6,012 nucleotides of DNA from positions 1 through 6,012 of the forward strand of contig JAFAJU010000326.1 of the NCBI GenBank assembly GCA_019236035.1, in the 5' to 3' direction. Positions 1-5,501 of this stretch are shown here, in pieces (positions within the stretch are counted from its first letter, which is position 1; the number at the start of each line of letters is the position of its first letter). The position numbers and the translations under genes were made by a program. The DNA is from Verrucomicrobiota bacterium. Its GTDB lineage: Bacteria; Verrucomicrobiota; Verrucomicrobiia; Chthoniobacterales; JAFAMB01. The notes under the pieces are model-generated. The model did no database searches, had not been told where the DNA came from, and was given only the letters and a program-made list of their open reading frames with translations.

Positions 1-303
1 CAGGCAGACGAGATTGTGGTCAATGAAATGAAGGCTACCGATTGGTATTACAAAGTCTGGCAGTCGTTTGCAGTTCTGCTGCCGGTGCGATCCGTCGGGG
101 TAATGGGCGACCAGCGAACCTACGAAAACAGTGTCGCGCTGCGCATCGTGGAGAGCCAGGACGGGATGACCGCCGACTGGGTCCGGATCCCGTACGAAAT
201 CCTGGCGCGAATCTCGACGCGAATTATCAACGAGGTAAAAGGCATCAACAGAGTCTGCTACGATATCTCTAGTAAGCCACCGAGCACGATAGAATGGGAG
301 TAG
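1..303 (+). CDS. guaA: GMP synthase (glutamine-hydrolysing), C-terminal part
   Basis: The first 100 codons visible are the C-terminal end of GMP synthase, which converts XMP to GMP using glutamine and ATP in cytosolic purine synthesis. The gene is open from base 1 and its start lies outside the window. Family hallmarks are the WQSFAVLLPVRSVGVMGDQR stretch, the MTADW segment, RIINEV, and the highly conserved terminal YDISSKPPSTIEWE, which ends exactly at the TAG stop. This is the C-terminal dimerisation domain, with the lysine and arginine of the last segment contributing to substrate binding in the family. Neither the glutamine amidotransferase domain nor the PP-loop ATPase domain is visible. 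The reading frame is intact to the normal family end, so there is no sign of truncation at the 3' side. Identification is very secure; only the missing N-terminal part cannot be judged. Confidence 0.96.
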   Translation, partial: QADEIVVNEMKATDWYYKVWQSFAVLLPVRSVGVMGDQRTYENSVALRIVESQDGMTADWVRIPYEILARISTRIINEVKGINRVCYDISSKPPSTIEWE

Positions 304-310
304 GGGGAAC

Positions 311-453
311 GGTTTTGAGTTTTGCGTTTTGGGTTTTGAGTTTGCGTGGGCTTCGAACGGAAGTCGCGGTGCAGAACGACCGAGTCAAAAGTTTCTCCGG
401 ATTGAAACCCCAAAACTCAAAACCCAAAACGCAAAACTCAAAACTCAAAACTT
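311..453. repeat. Long inverted repeat made of AAAACNC heptads
   Basis: The guaA-coaD gap is dominated by two arms of tandem 7-bp units. The left arm (312-344) reads GAGTTTT, GCGTTTT, GGGTTTT, then GAGTTT one T short. The right arm (411-444, continuing to 453) reads AAAACTC, AAAACCC, AAAACGC, AAAACTC, AAAACTC, AAAACTT. The arms are reverse complements over 33 of 34 positions, differing only by one missing base, and enclose a 66-bp non-repetitive loop (345-410). Unit order is conserved between the arms, so the structure is an inverted duplication and not two independent low-complexity tracts. The right arm ends 7 bp before the coaD start codon. There is no T-run after the structure typical of a terminator. 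A smaller relative lies upstream of tatD. It is probably an interspersed intergenic repeat element; its function is unknown. Confidence 0.9.
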
Positions 454-460
454 TAACTCC

Positions 461-958
461 ATGCGTCTCGCCATCTATCCAGGGAGCTTTGATCCGGTGA
501 CCAACGGGCATCTGGACGTTATCCAACGAGCGGGCACCTTGTTCGACGACCTCATCGTCGCCGTGGCATTCAACGATCAAAAGCATAAATCAACTCTTTT
601 TTCTATCGATGAAAGAATCGACCTGCTTCGGCAAACTTGCGCTCACAATCGGAACGTGCGCGTGGTTAAACTCGAGGGGCTCCTCGTAGACTTTGCCAGG
701 CAGGAAAAGGTCGACGCGATTGTTCGCGGCCTTCGAGCCATCTCCGATTTCGAGTTCGAGTTTCAAATGGCATTAATGAACCGGAAGATGGAGCCAACGC
801 TCGAGACCATATTCATGATGCCGAAGGAAGAGTACACTTACATTAGCTCGCGGATCGTTAAAGAAATCGCGCGATTAGGTGGCAACGTGCAGTCGTTTGT
901 GCCAGACTGCGTTGTAGAGGCGCTGGCGAAGAAGTTTCCTAGCCAGCGCGCGGATTAA
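461..958 (+). CDS. coaD: Phosphopantetheine adenylyltransferase (CoaD)
   Basis: A 165-residue cytosolic enzyme transferring AMP from ATP to 4'-phosphopantetheine to give dephospho-CoA, the penultimate step of coenzyme A synthesis. Visible motifs: the N-terminal GSFDPVTNGH (residues 8-17) with the TxGH nucleotidyltransferase signature and its catalytic His17; the RGLRAISDFEFEFQMALMNR segment (89-108) that shapes the substrate pocket; and ISSRIVKE (128-135), the C-terminal ATP-binding signature. The length matches the family (about 160 residues). The ATG at 461 was chosen because family members begin almost directly with this strand and GSFDP motif. The frame stays open further upstream to a TTG at 329, but that 44-residue extension is only translated heptad repeat. 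No Shine-Dalgarno is visible before 461, where the repeat ends in ACTTTAACTCC. The enzyme is complete, with all key motifs present. Confidence 0.97.
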   Translation: MRLAIYPGSFDPVTNGHLDVIQRAGTLFDDLIVAVAFNDQKHKSTLFSIDERIDLLRQTCAHNRNVRVVKLEGLLVDFARQEKVDAIVRGLRAISDFEFEFQMALMNRKMEPTLETIFMMPKEEYTYISSRIVKEIARLGGNVQSFVPDCVVEALAKKFPSQRAD

Positions 959-1109
959 CCTATCCGTAACCGAAGGTTTTACCGTTGACTCCAGCTCTGA
1001 ACGAGCATCGCCCTACCAAGTGCCGCAACACCACAAGCTAAGGTAGAGCAGGGCTCCGGACGGGCCGCCAACGCTGATCCCTGGCGTTACGGAGAGCATG
1101 TTGAGGGGC

Positions 1110-1114
1110 GGAGG
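1110..1114 (+). promoter_or_regulatory. Shine-Dalgarno of the YceD gene
   Basis: GGAGG lies 8 nt before the ATG at 1123, an ideal spacing, and it fixes the start of the YceD reading frame. It is the clearest ribosome binding site in the window; coaD, plsX, tatD and the OsmC gene lack a comparable one. The rest of the 959-1122 gap shows no convincing promoter, RNA gene or terminator. Confidence 0.8.
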
Positions 1115-1122
1115 TAACAATC

Positions 1123-1581
1123 ATGAAAGTACATCGGAAGGAGATTCCTGCGGAAGGGACCCACCTCAAAGGCAAAGAAGAAACCGACATCCTGGAGCTG
1201 GAAGACAGTCAAGTACGGCCCTTGGGACCTGTCGAGTATTCGGTCGATATTGGCGTGTCCGAATCTGGCTTGTTCGCCACGGGAACGCTTCGCGTCGACG
1301 TCGAATTGGAATGTGTCAGTTGCCTTAAGCGGTTCGTCTTTCCTGTTCGGGTACAAAACTTTTCGGCTCAGGTCGAGTTGACCGGCCCGGAACTGGTTGA
1401 CTTGACGACGTGGGTTCGAGAGGATATCCTCCTCGCTCTGCCGGTCCACCCGCATTGCGACTGGGACCGGAAGACTTTATGTGTCGGGCCACGGCTGCAT
1501 AACCTGAACGTTGAAGCGGATTCCAAAGCGCCGAATGCCTGGGATGCACTCGATCATTTGAATTTGAACCGAAGAAAGTAA
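1123..1581 (+). CDS. yceD: YceD/DUF177 family protein
   Basis: A 152-residue soluble protein of the YceD (DUF177) family, which is nearly always encoded directly before rpmF and has been linked in bacteria and plastids to accumulation of 23S rRNA; the molecular mechanism is not settled. Family signs are the CVSCLKRF segment (residues 64-71, Cys64 and Cys67) corresponding to the conserved CxRCL motif, the DLTTWVREDILLALPVHPHC stretch (93-112) matching the conserved acidic-Arg-ILL-LP-P-C region, a further Cys120, and a C-terminal WDALDHLNL (140-148) matching the usual W-x2-L-x2-L ending. The four cysteines may form a metal site, but the family's usual CxxCxGLCxxCG cluster is reduced here to C112-x7-C120. 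The gene has a strong Shine-Dalgarno and ends 6 nt before rpmF, so the two are almost certainly cotranscribed and translationally coupled. Confidence 0.9.
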   Translation: MKVHRKEIPAEGTHLKGKEETDILELEDSQVRPLGPVEYSVDIGVSESGLFATGTLRVDVELECVSCLKRFVFPVRVQNFSAQVELTGPELVDLTTWVREDILLALPVHPHCDWDRKTLCVGPRLHNLNVEADSKAPNAWDALDHLNLNRRK

Positions 1582-1587
1582 GCTAAA

Positions 1588-1770
1588 ATGGGAGTACCGA
1601 AGAGAAGAACCTCCAAGATGCGGCTACGTACGCGAAAAGCCGCTAATCGCTGGCACGCGCCTCAATTGACCAGCTGCCCGCAGTGCGGCAGCCGCGTCCG
1701 CGGCCACACAGCTTGTCCGTCTTGCGGCTACTACCGGGGTCGGCAGGTCTTGTCCGTCGAGGTTGCTTGA
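1588..1770 (+). CDS. rpmF: 50S ribosomal protein L32
   Basis: A 60-residue, strongly basic large-subunit ribosomal protein. The N-terminus MGVPKRRTSKMRLRTRKAAN is the typical L32 opening, in which the (A/G)VPKRRTSK segment is nearly invariant. A zinc ribbon follows with Cys30-x2-Cys33 and Cys43-x2-Cys46 (CPQCG and CPSCG), so this is the zinc-binding (C+) form of L32; many bacteria carry cysteine-free paralogues used under zinc limitation, none of which is in this window. The protein is complete, with a GYYRGRQVL C-terminus typical of the family. The ATG lies only 6 nt after the YceD stop and has no strong Shine-Dalgarno, which fits translational coupling to YceD. A 131-bp gap separates it from plsX. 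Confidence 0.97.
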   Translation: MGVPKRRTSKMRLRTRKAANRWHAPQLTSCPQCGSRVRGHTACPSCGYYRGRQVLSVEVA

Positions 1771-1871
1771 ACCCGCAGCCAGCTTGCCGGTCATTCTAAA
1801 GAAGGGATTCTGGACAAGGATTTCCTGTTGATCGAGGAGTATTCTTGCGCTAAGCAGCCATCCTACGGAAA

Positions 1872-1891
1872 GCTTCGGCGGTACGCCGAGC
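1872..1891 (+). promoter_or_regulatory. Hairpin or operator-like palindrome before plsX
   Basis: TCGGCG-GTA-CGCCGA (1875-1889) is a perfect 6+3+6 inverted repeat; with one bulged T at 1875 the stem can instead be drawn as GCT plus CGGCG pairing with CGCCG plus AGC, 8 bp closed by a GTA triloop. It ends 10 nt before the plsX ATG, in the place where a ribosome binding site would be, and no Shine-Dalgarno is visible. It could be an RNA hairpin that limits translation, a protein-binding operator, or chance. There is no T-run, so it is not a terminator. Confidence 0.35.
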
Positions 1892-1901
1892 AAAATGCTC
1901 T

Positions 1902-2933
1902 ATGAGGATTGCTTTAGATGCGATGGGTGGTGATTACGCGCCGAAAAACACCATCGAGGGTGCCGTCCTCGCACTCAAAGAGTTCCCTTTTTTAGAAAAG
2001 CTGTTTCTGGTTGGTGATACCGTGGCCATCGGAGCGGAGCTAAAGCGTCTCGATTGCAAGGACACACGGATAGAGATTTTTCACGCATCCGAGGTCGTTT
2101 CCATGAAGGAGTCCGCTGCGAAAGCGGTGCGGCACAAAAAGGATGCATCGATCTGCCGAGCGGTAGATCTGATTAAGAATGGATCGGCCCACGCAGTAGT
2201 GTCCGCTGGACACACGGGCGCAGCCGTTGCGGCCGCTGTCCTGAAACTCAGGACACTCAAAGGAATTGAGCGCCCGGCCATTGTTTGCCTGCTGCCAACC
2301 GAGCGAAATGTTTTCGTTTTGATTGATGGCGGAGCCAATCCGGATTCAACTCCGGGAAACCTCGTGCAGTTCGCGATCATGGGCTCCGTATTTTCCGAAC
2401 ATGTCCTGGGCTATAAGAGTCCTTCGGTGGCACTGATGTCGATAGGCGAAGAAGACACGAAGGGCAACGACGTTACTAAGGAAGCTTTCAAACTCTTGAA
2501 GGTGAGCGGACTCAATTTTCGCGGCAACATTGAAGGACACGACCTGTTTGAAAATCCGGCCGAAGTGGTCGTGTGTGATGGCTTCACCGGGAATGTGGTC
2601 CTCAAGACCTCCGAGGCAATTGCTTACGCGATATTTTCCTGGCTCAAACACGAGCTCTTCAAAAATCCGATCCGTTCCCTCGGCGCGAAGCTGGCCGAGG
2701 GAGCGTTCAGGTCGATTCGGAAAAAGACAAACTATGAGGAATACGGCGGCATGCCCTTACTAGGCGTCAATGGTGTTTGCATTATCGCTCATGGAGCGAG
2801 TTCGCCGTTGGCAATCAAAAATGCAATCCGGGCAGCCACCGAGTCAATTAAGCACGAGATAAACCCCCAGATACTGCGCGAGGTTCAATCCTATAATGAT
2901 AAGTTCGCCGCCGCACCCACACCGGTCCAATAA
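1902..2933 (+). CDS. plsX: Phosphate acyltransferase PlsX
   Basis: A 343-residue enzyme that converts acyl-ACP and phosphate to acyl-phosphate, the acyl donor used by PlsY to acylate glycerol-3-phosphate at the start of phospholipid synthesis; it is a peripheral protein working at the membrane surface. Family motifs in order: LDAMGGDYAP (residues 5-14), SAGHTGA (101-107), IDGGAN (141-146), IGEE (181-184), CDGFTGNVVLK (225-235), YGGMPLLGVNG (281-291) and AHGASS (296-301). The length equals the usual 330-350. The start at 1902 gives the standard MRIALDAMGGD opening; an ATG at 1894 is out of frame. No Shine-Dalgarno is visible and a GC-rich hairpin occupies that position. The last 38 bp overlap fabH in another frame, indicating a tightly coupled plsX-fabH pair. 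The last 10 or so residues (FAAAPTPVQ) are a non-conserved tail. Confidence 0.97.
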   Translation: MRIALDAMGGDYAPKNTIEGAVLALKEFPFLEKLFLVGDTVAIGAELKRLDCKDTRIEIFHASEVVSMKESAAKAVRHKKDASICRAVDLIKNGSAHAVVSAGHTGAAVAAAVLKLRTLKGIERPAIVCLLPTERNVFVLIDGGANPDSTPGNLVQFAIMGSVFSEHVLGYKSPSVALMSIGEEDTKGNDVTKEAFKLLKVSGLNFRGNIEGHDLFENPAEVVVCDGFTGNVVLKTSEAIAYAIFSWLKHELFKNPIRSLGAKLAEGAFRSIRKKTNYEEYGGMPLLGVNGVCIIAHGASSPLAIKNAIRAATESIKHEINPQILREVQSYNDKFAAAPTPVQ

Positions 2934-3918
2934 AACAGGTAGAACCGTTTCTATTGTCGGCACAGGCAGTTATGTTCCCGAGCGTATCCTCACTAATCGA
3001 GAGCTCGAGAAGATAGTAGAAACGTCCGACGAATGGATCCGGACGCGCACCGGCATCCTCGAACGCAGAATCGCCGCGCCGGATGAGGCCACAAGCGACA
3101 TGGCAACAAAAGCTGCCCTGCTTGCCATGAGCCAGGCGGAAGTGGAGGCCGAGCAAATCGATCTGATTATCGTGGCAACAGTCACTCCGGACATGTTCTT
3201 CCCGGCCACCGCGTGCTGGGTTCAGAAGAAACTGGGGGCCGTACGGGCCGCCTGTTTCGATGTGTCGGCGGCCTGTTCCGGTTTCTTGTATGCGATGGAA
3301 ATAGCTCAACAGTTCATTTCCAATCACGTTTACAACACGGTCTTAATTATCGGTGCTGATAAGCTGAGTTCGATCGTTGATTGGTCAGACCGCAACACTT
3401 GCGTTCTATTCGGCGACGGAGCAGGTGCAGCGATTTTGCGAAACCGCGGCGAGTCTCACGGTGTGATCGCGACACACATGGGCAGCGATGGGGAATTTTC
3501 AGATATTCTGTTCATGCCGGGCGGCGGAAGCCGTTGCCCGATCACGTCCGGGAACGTCGACCAGAAGCTCAACACCATCAAGATGCTGGGCAAGGAAACT
3601 TACAAGCAGGCTGTCACGGCAATGTCTGATGCCGCAGACCGTGCCCTTGAAGCCGCCGGGCTCAAATACGACGATATCGCCTGCGTCATTCCGCACCAGG
3701 CTAATATGCGTATCATTGAAGCGATCGCTCATCGAATGAGGCTGCCTATAGACAAGTTTTATGTGAACCTGGAGAAATACGGGAACACTTCGGCGGCCGC
3801 AGTGGCCATTGCTCTCGATGAAGCGCATCGAAGCGGTCGCTTCAAAATCGGAGACTACATTCTCCTGGTGGTGTTTGGCGGGGGTCTGACCTGGGCCAGC
3901 TCGGTGATACAGTGGTAG
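2896..3918 (+). CDS. fabH: 3-oxoacyl-ACP synthase III (FabH)
   Basis: A 340-residue cytosolic thiolase-fold enzyme that condenses an acyl-CoA (usually acetyl-CoA) with malonyl-ACP to start fatty acid synthesis. The catalytic triad is complete: Cys127 in SAACSGFLYA, His267 in IPHQAN and Asn297 in YGNTSAA. Also visible are the VGTGSYVPE opening (21-29), DEWIRTRTGI (45-54), LFGDGAGA (171-178) and the glycine-rich FGGGLTWASS near the end. The ATG at 2896 is the only ATG, GTG or TTG in frame between the preceding region and the first conserved strand, so the 38-bp overlap with plsX seems real. It gives an N-terminus about a dozen residues longer than usual (MISSPPHPHRSNKTGR) with no family resemblance. 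A GAGG at 2880-2883 is a possible, slightly distant ribosome binding site. Unlike in Escherichia coli, fabD, fabG and acpP do not follow. Confidence 0.97.
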   Translation: MISSPPHPHRSNKTGRTVSIVGTGSYVPERILTNRELEKIVETSDEWIRTRTGILERRIAAPDEATSDMATKAALLAMSQAEVEAEQIDLIIVATVTPDMFFPATACWVQKKLGAVRAACFDVSAACSGFLYAMEIAQQFISNHVYNTVLIIGADKLSSIVDWSDRNTCVLFGDGAGAAILRNRGESHGVIATHMGSDGEFSDILFMPGGGSRCPITSGNVDQKLNTIKMLGKETYKQAVTAMSDAADRALEAAGLKYDDIACVIPHQANMRIIEAIAHRMRLPIDKFYVNLEKYGNTSAAAVAIALDEAHRSGRFKIGDYILLVVFGGGLTWASSVIQW

Positions 3919-3933
3919 GCGCCAGAACGTTTA

Positions 3934-3975
3934 GGGTTTTGCGTTTTTAAACTGAAAACCCAAAACCCAAAACTG
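3934..3975. repeat. Second, shorter heptad inverted repeat
   Basis: In the 68-bp gap between fabH and tatD lies a small version of the repeat found before coaD. The left arm 3934-3948 (GGGTTTT, GCGTTTTT) faces the right arm 3954-3968 (GAAAACCC, AAAACCC) across a 5-nt loop AAACT, with two mismatches in 15 pairs; one more unit, AAAACTG, runs to 3975. As at coaD, the A-rich arm is next to the downstream start codon (11 bp before the tatD ATG), and both sites end in the pattern AAAACT-N3-ACTCC. It is too A/T-weak at its base and lacks a T-run after the stem, so I do not read it as a terminator. Likely the same repeat family. Confidence 0.8.
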
Positions 3976-3986
3976 GTACTCCAGCC

Positions 3987-4835
3987 ATGCTTATCGACAC
4001 CCACGCGCATCTCGATTTTCCGGAGTTTGGCGGCGATCTCGACGCTGTCTTGCAACGCGCCAAAGAAGCCGGCGTCGGGCGAATCATTGCTATAGGCACA
4101 ACTTTGAAATCGAGTCGGAGTGCGATAGCCTTTGCTGAGCAACATCCCGAAATATATGCTGTTGTCGGGATTCACCCTAACTCAGTGAGCGAGGAGCGCG
4201 GAGATTTCTTGCCAGAACTCCAGGAACTAGCGAAGCATCCCAAGGTGGTTGCCATTGGTGAAACAGGTCTGGACTATCATCATTTGCCAAGCGAACGCCA
4301 AGACCGGGAAATTAGTGAGGCAGCATTCGGGGCAGCTTCAACACAGAGCATTGAACTGGAAATCCGCGATGAGGCCGAGAAGGCGGCGCAAGCAGTGGCT
4401 TTTGAGCAGCATCTGGAATTGGCTGCCGCCACGGGCAAAAACGTTGTGATTCATCAGCGCGATTCGTGGGTCGATACCATGAACATACTGCGCTCCTACT
4501 CCGCCGATGTACGCGCCGTTATGCATTGTTTCAGTGGTTCGTTGGCGCAGGCCCGTGAGGTGGTCGAGCTTGGTCACTTTGTCTCCTTCACCGGAATTGT
4601 CACTTTCAAGGGCGCCGACGACGTGCGGCAAGTCGCAGCTTCAGTTCCCATTGATCGAATTATGGTGGAGACCGATGCCCCCTACCTTGCTCCGGTACCG
4701 TACCGTGGCAAACGCTGCGAGCCGGCATTCGTCCGCGAGACCGCCGCATTCATCGCAAATATCCGCGGCCTAACTTCGGAGTCATTTTCCACGCAAACGA
4801 CAGAAAACGCTAAACGCTTTTTCGGACTCAGCTAG
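3987..4835 (+). CDS. tatD: TatD-family metal-dependent hydrolase (DNase-like)
   Basis: A 282-residue TIM-barrel metallohydrolase of the TatD/YcfH family, whose characterised members are Mg-dependent DNases acting in the cytosol; the exact substrate here is unknown and the symbol marks the family only. Metal and catalytic residues are all present: His6 and His8 (DTHAHLD), Glu92 (IGETGLDYH), His156 (VIHQRD), His180 (MHCFSG) and Asp230 (ETDAPYL). The C-terminus NAKRFFGL is typical. The protein is about 20 residues longer than usual owing to extra sequence between GLDYH and the helix before VIHQRD: about 63 residues from Gly94 to His156 against about 35 in E. coli TatD. The ATG at 3987 starts the conserved LIDTHAHLD directly; no Shine-Dalgarno is visible. 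The gene follows fabH after a repeat-filled gap. Its stop codon is the first three bases of a long palindrome. Confidence 0.94.
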   Translation: MLIDTHAHLDFPEFGGDLDAVLQRAKEAGVGRIIAIGTTLKSSRSAIAFAEQHPEIYAVVGIHPNSVSEERGDFLPELQELAKHPKVVAIGETGLDYHHLPSERQDREISEAAFGAASTQSIELEIRDEAEKAAQAVAFEQHLELAAATGKNVVIHQRDSWVDTMNILRSYSADVRAVMHCFSGSLAQAREVVELGHFVSFTGIVTFKGADDVRQVAASVPIDRIMVETDAPYLAPVPYRGKRCEPAFVRETAAFIANIRGLTSESFSTQTTENAKRFFGLS

Positions 4836-4882
4836 CCTGCGTCGCGCACGAATCTTCAGAGATTCGTGCGCGACGCAGGCTA
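4833..4882. repeat. Perfect 23-bp palindrome with 4-nt loop, possible terminator or REP-like element
   Basis: The arms 4833-4855 and 4860-4882 are perfect reverse complements over 23 bp around the loop TCAG. The arm starts TAGCCTGCGTCGCGC, so the first three bases are the tatD stop codon. A run of six T (4892-4897) follows, but 9 nt after the stem, too far for a textbook intrinsic terminator; leaky termination or mRNA 3'-end protection is still plausible. The trinucleotide AGC flanks the palindrome directly on both sides (4830-4832 and 4883-4885), which could be a short target duplication or chance. Its perfection and length suggest a recent, dispersed REP-like or MITE-like unit. It bears no resemblance to the heptad repeats. 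Confidence 0.85.
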
Positions 4883-4913
4883 AGCGGGTGATTTTTTGCG
4901 GGCTAGGCCGGCG

Positions 4914-4928
4914 TCACATTCCATGTGA
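4914..4928. promoter_or_regulatory. Small palindrome upstream of the OsmC-family gene
   Basis: TCACAT-TCC-ATGTGA is a perfect 6+3+6 inverted repeat 29 bp before the OsmC-family start. It could be an operator for a dimeric regulator, perhaps a stress regulator given the gene, but one 12-bp symmetric match can arise by chance. The half-site order is opposite to the CRP consensus. No clear -35/-10 pair is visible around it. Confidence 0.3.
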
Positions 4929-4957
4929 TCTTTGCGTTGTCTTAGTTACCCTGCTTT

Positions 4958-5374
4958 ATGGTCAAAATTGAGATCGAGCATCCTGGCGGCCTACATGCGG
5001 ACGCTCTTCACACTGAGTCCGGGACTAGGCTGCAGACCGATGCGCCCCTGGACAACGAAGGAAGAGGTGAATCTTTTTCTCCAACTGATCTGGTCGCAAC
5101 CGCGCTGGGCACTTGTATGACAACGACGATGGACCTCTACGCGAAACGCGTTGGAATCAGCATCAACGGAACCAAAGCGACCGTGGTGAAACACATGGTG
5201 TCGCAGCCTGTTCGCCGTATCGGAAAGCTGGAAGTCGTCGTCAATGTCCCGCTTCCACCGAATCATCCGGAACGAGCAAATCTCGAAAGGGTGGCCCTAA
5301 ATTGCCCCGTCATGAAGAGCCTGCATCCTGATCTTGAGATCCCGATTTCATTTTCGTGGCGGGATGATTTGTGA
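4958..5374 (+). CDS. OsmC/Ohr-family thiol protein
   Basis: A 138-residue soluble protein of the OsmC superfamily, whose studied members (OsmC, Ohr) reduce organic hydroperoxides with a pair of cysteines; other members, such as the YhfA type, have no fixed role. The two expected cysteines are present: Cys53 in ATALGTCMTTTMDLYA, at the start of the long central helix, and Cys116 in LNCPVMKSLHP. The segment before the first (GESFSPTDLVATALGTC, residues 37-53) matches the family's P-x-DLL-x-ALG-x-C signature. The length is that of a single-domain member. The NCPVMKSLHPDLEI ending resembles the YhfA-like branch more than Ohr, so I leave the symbol empty. The ATG at 4958 begins the first beta strand; no Shine-Dalgarno is visible (TTAGTTACCCTGCTTT). 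It is separated from tatD by the palindrome, so it probably has its own promoter. Confidence 0.9.
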   Translation: MVKIEIEHPGGLHADALHTESGTRLQTDAPLDNEGRGESFSPTDLVATALGTCMTTTMDLYAKRVGISINGTKATVVKHMVSQPVRRIGKLEVVVNVPLPPNHPERANLERVALNCPVMKSLHPDLEIPISFSWRDDL

Positions 5375-5465
5375 AAAAGCTGCTTGAAACGAGCTAGACC
5401 CTGCCGTAGGCGGTACAGGTCAATTAGAGTCTTTTTCGTTCGGGGAACTGTCAGCTGCTTAGAAT

Positions 5466-5501
5466 CAGTGCAGTTACGGACTGCCTGCTCGAGGAGGCCT
5501 C
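5466..5501 (+). promoter_or_regulatory. Structured leader with GAGGAGG before the RRM gene
   Basis: Within the 144-bp OsmC-RRM gap, GCAGT (5470-5474) pairs with ACTGC (5480-5484) around TACGG, extended by CAG/CTG across one bulged T (5466-5487). Immediately after comes GAGGAGG (5491-5497), a perfect anti-16S core, but it is 21 nt from the ATG at 5519 and its first GAGG can pair with CCTC at 5498-5501. The nearer GGAAAAGAAG (5507-5516) may serve as the actual ribosome binding site. The arrangement could regulate translation, as in leaders of cold-shock RNA-binding proteins, but this is inference. Confidence 0.35.

Noticed and set aside
311..453. CRISPR array
   Set aside because: Units are 7 bp with no unique spacers of regular size and the arms are inverted, not direct, repeats.
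329..460. Extended coaD start at a TTG giving 44 extra residues
   Set aside because: The extension is translated heptad repeat and CoaD proteins start at MRLAIYPGSFDP-like sequence.
269..586. Minus-strand open frame across the coaD leader
   Set aside because: Its sequence is largely translated GTTTT repeats (FEFCVLGFEF type), an artefact of the array.
985..1013. Promoter with TTGACT as -35 before the YceD gene
   Set aside because: No acceptable -10 box lies 16-18 bp downstream.
1087..1455. 122-residue open frame on the minus strand
   Set aside because: It is antisense to the well supported YceD gene and has no recognisable domain.
1828..1856. Promoter before plsX with TTGATC and TAAGCA
   Set aside because: The -10 candidate matches the consensus at only two of six positions.
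2848..3327. 159-residue open frame on the minus strand
   Set aside because: It lies opposite the plsX end and fabH, shows no recognisable family and is explained as a shadow of fabH.
4914..4928. CRP-type binding site
   Set aside because: The half sites are TCACA then TGTGA with short spacing, the reverse of the TGTGA-N6-TCACA order.
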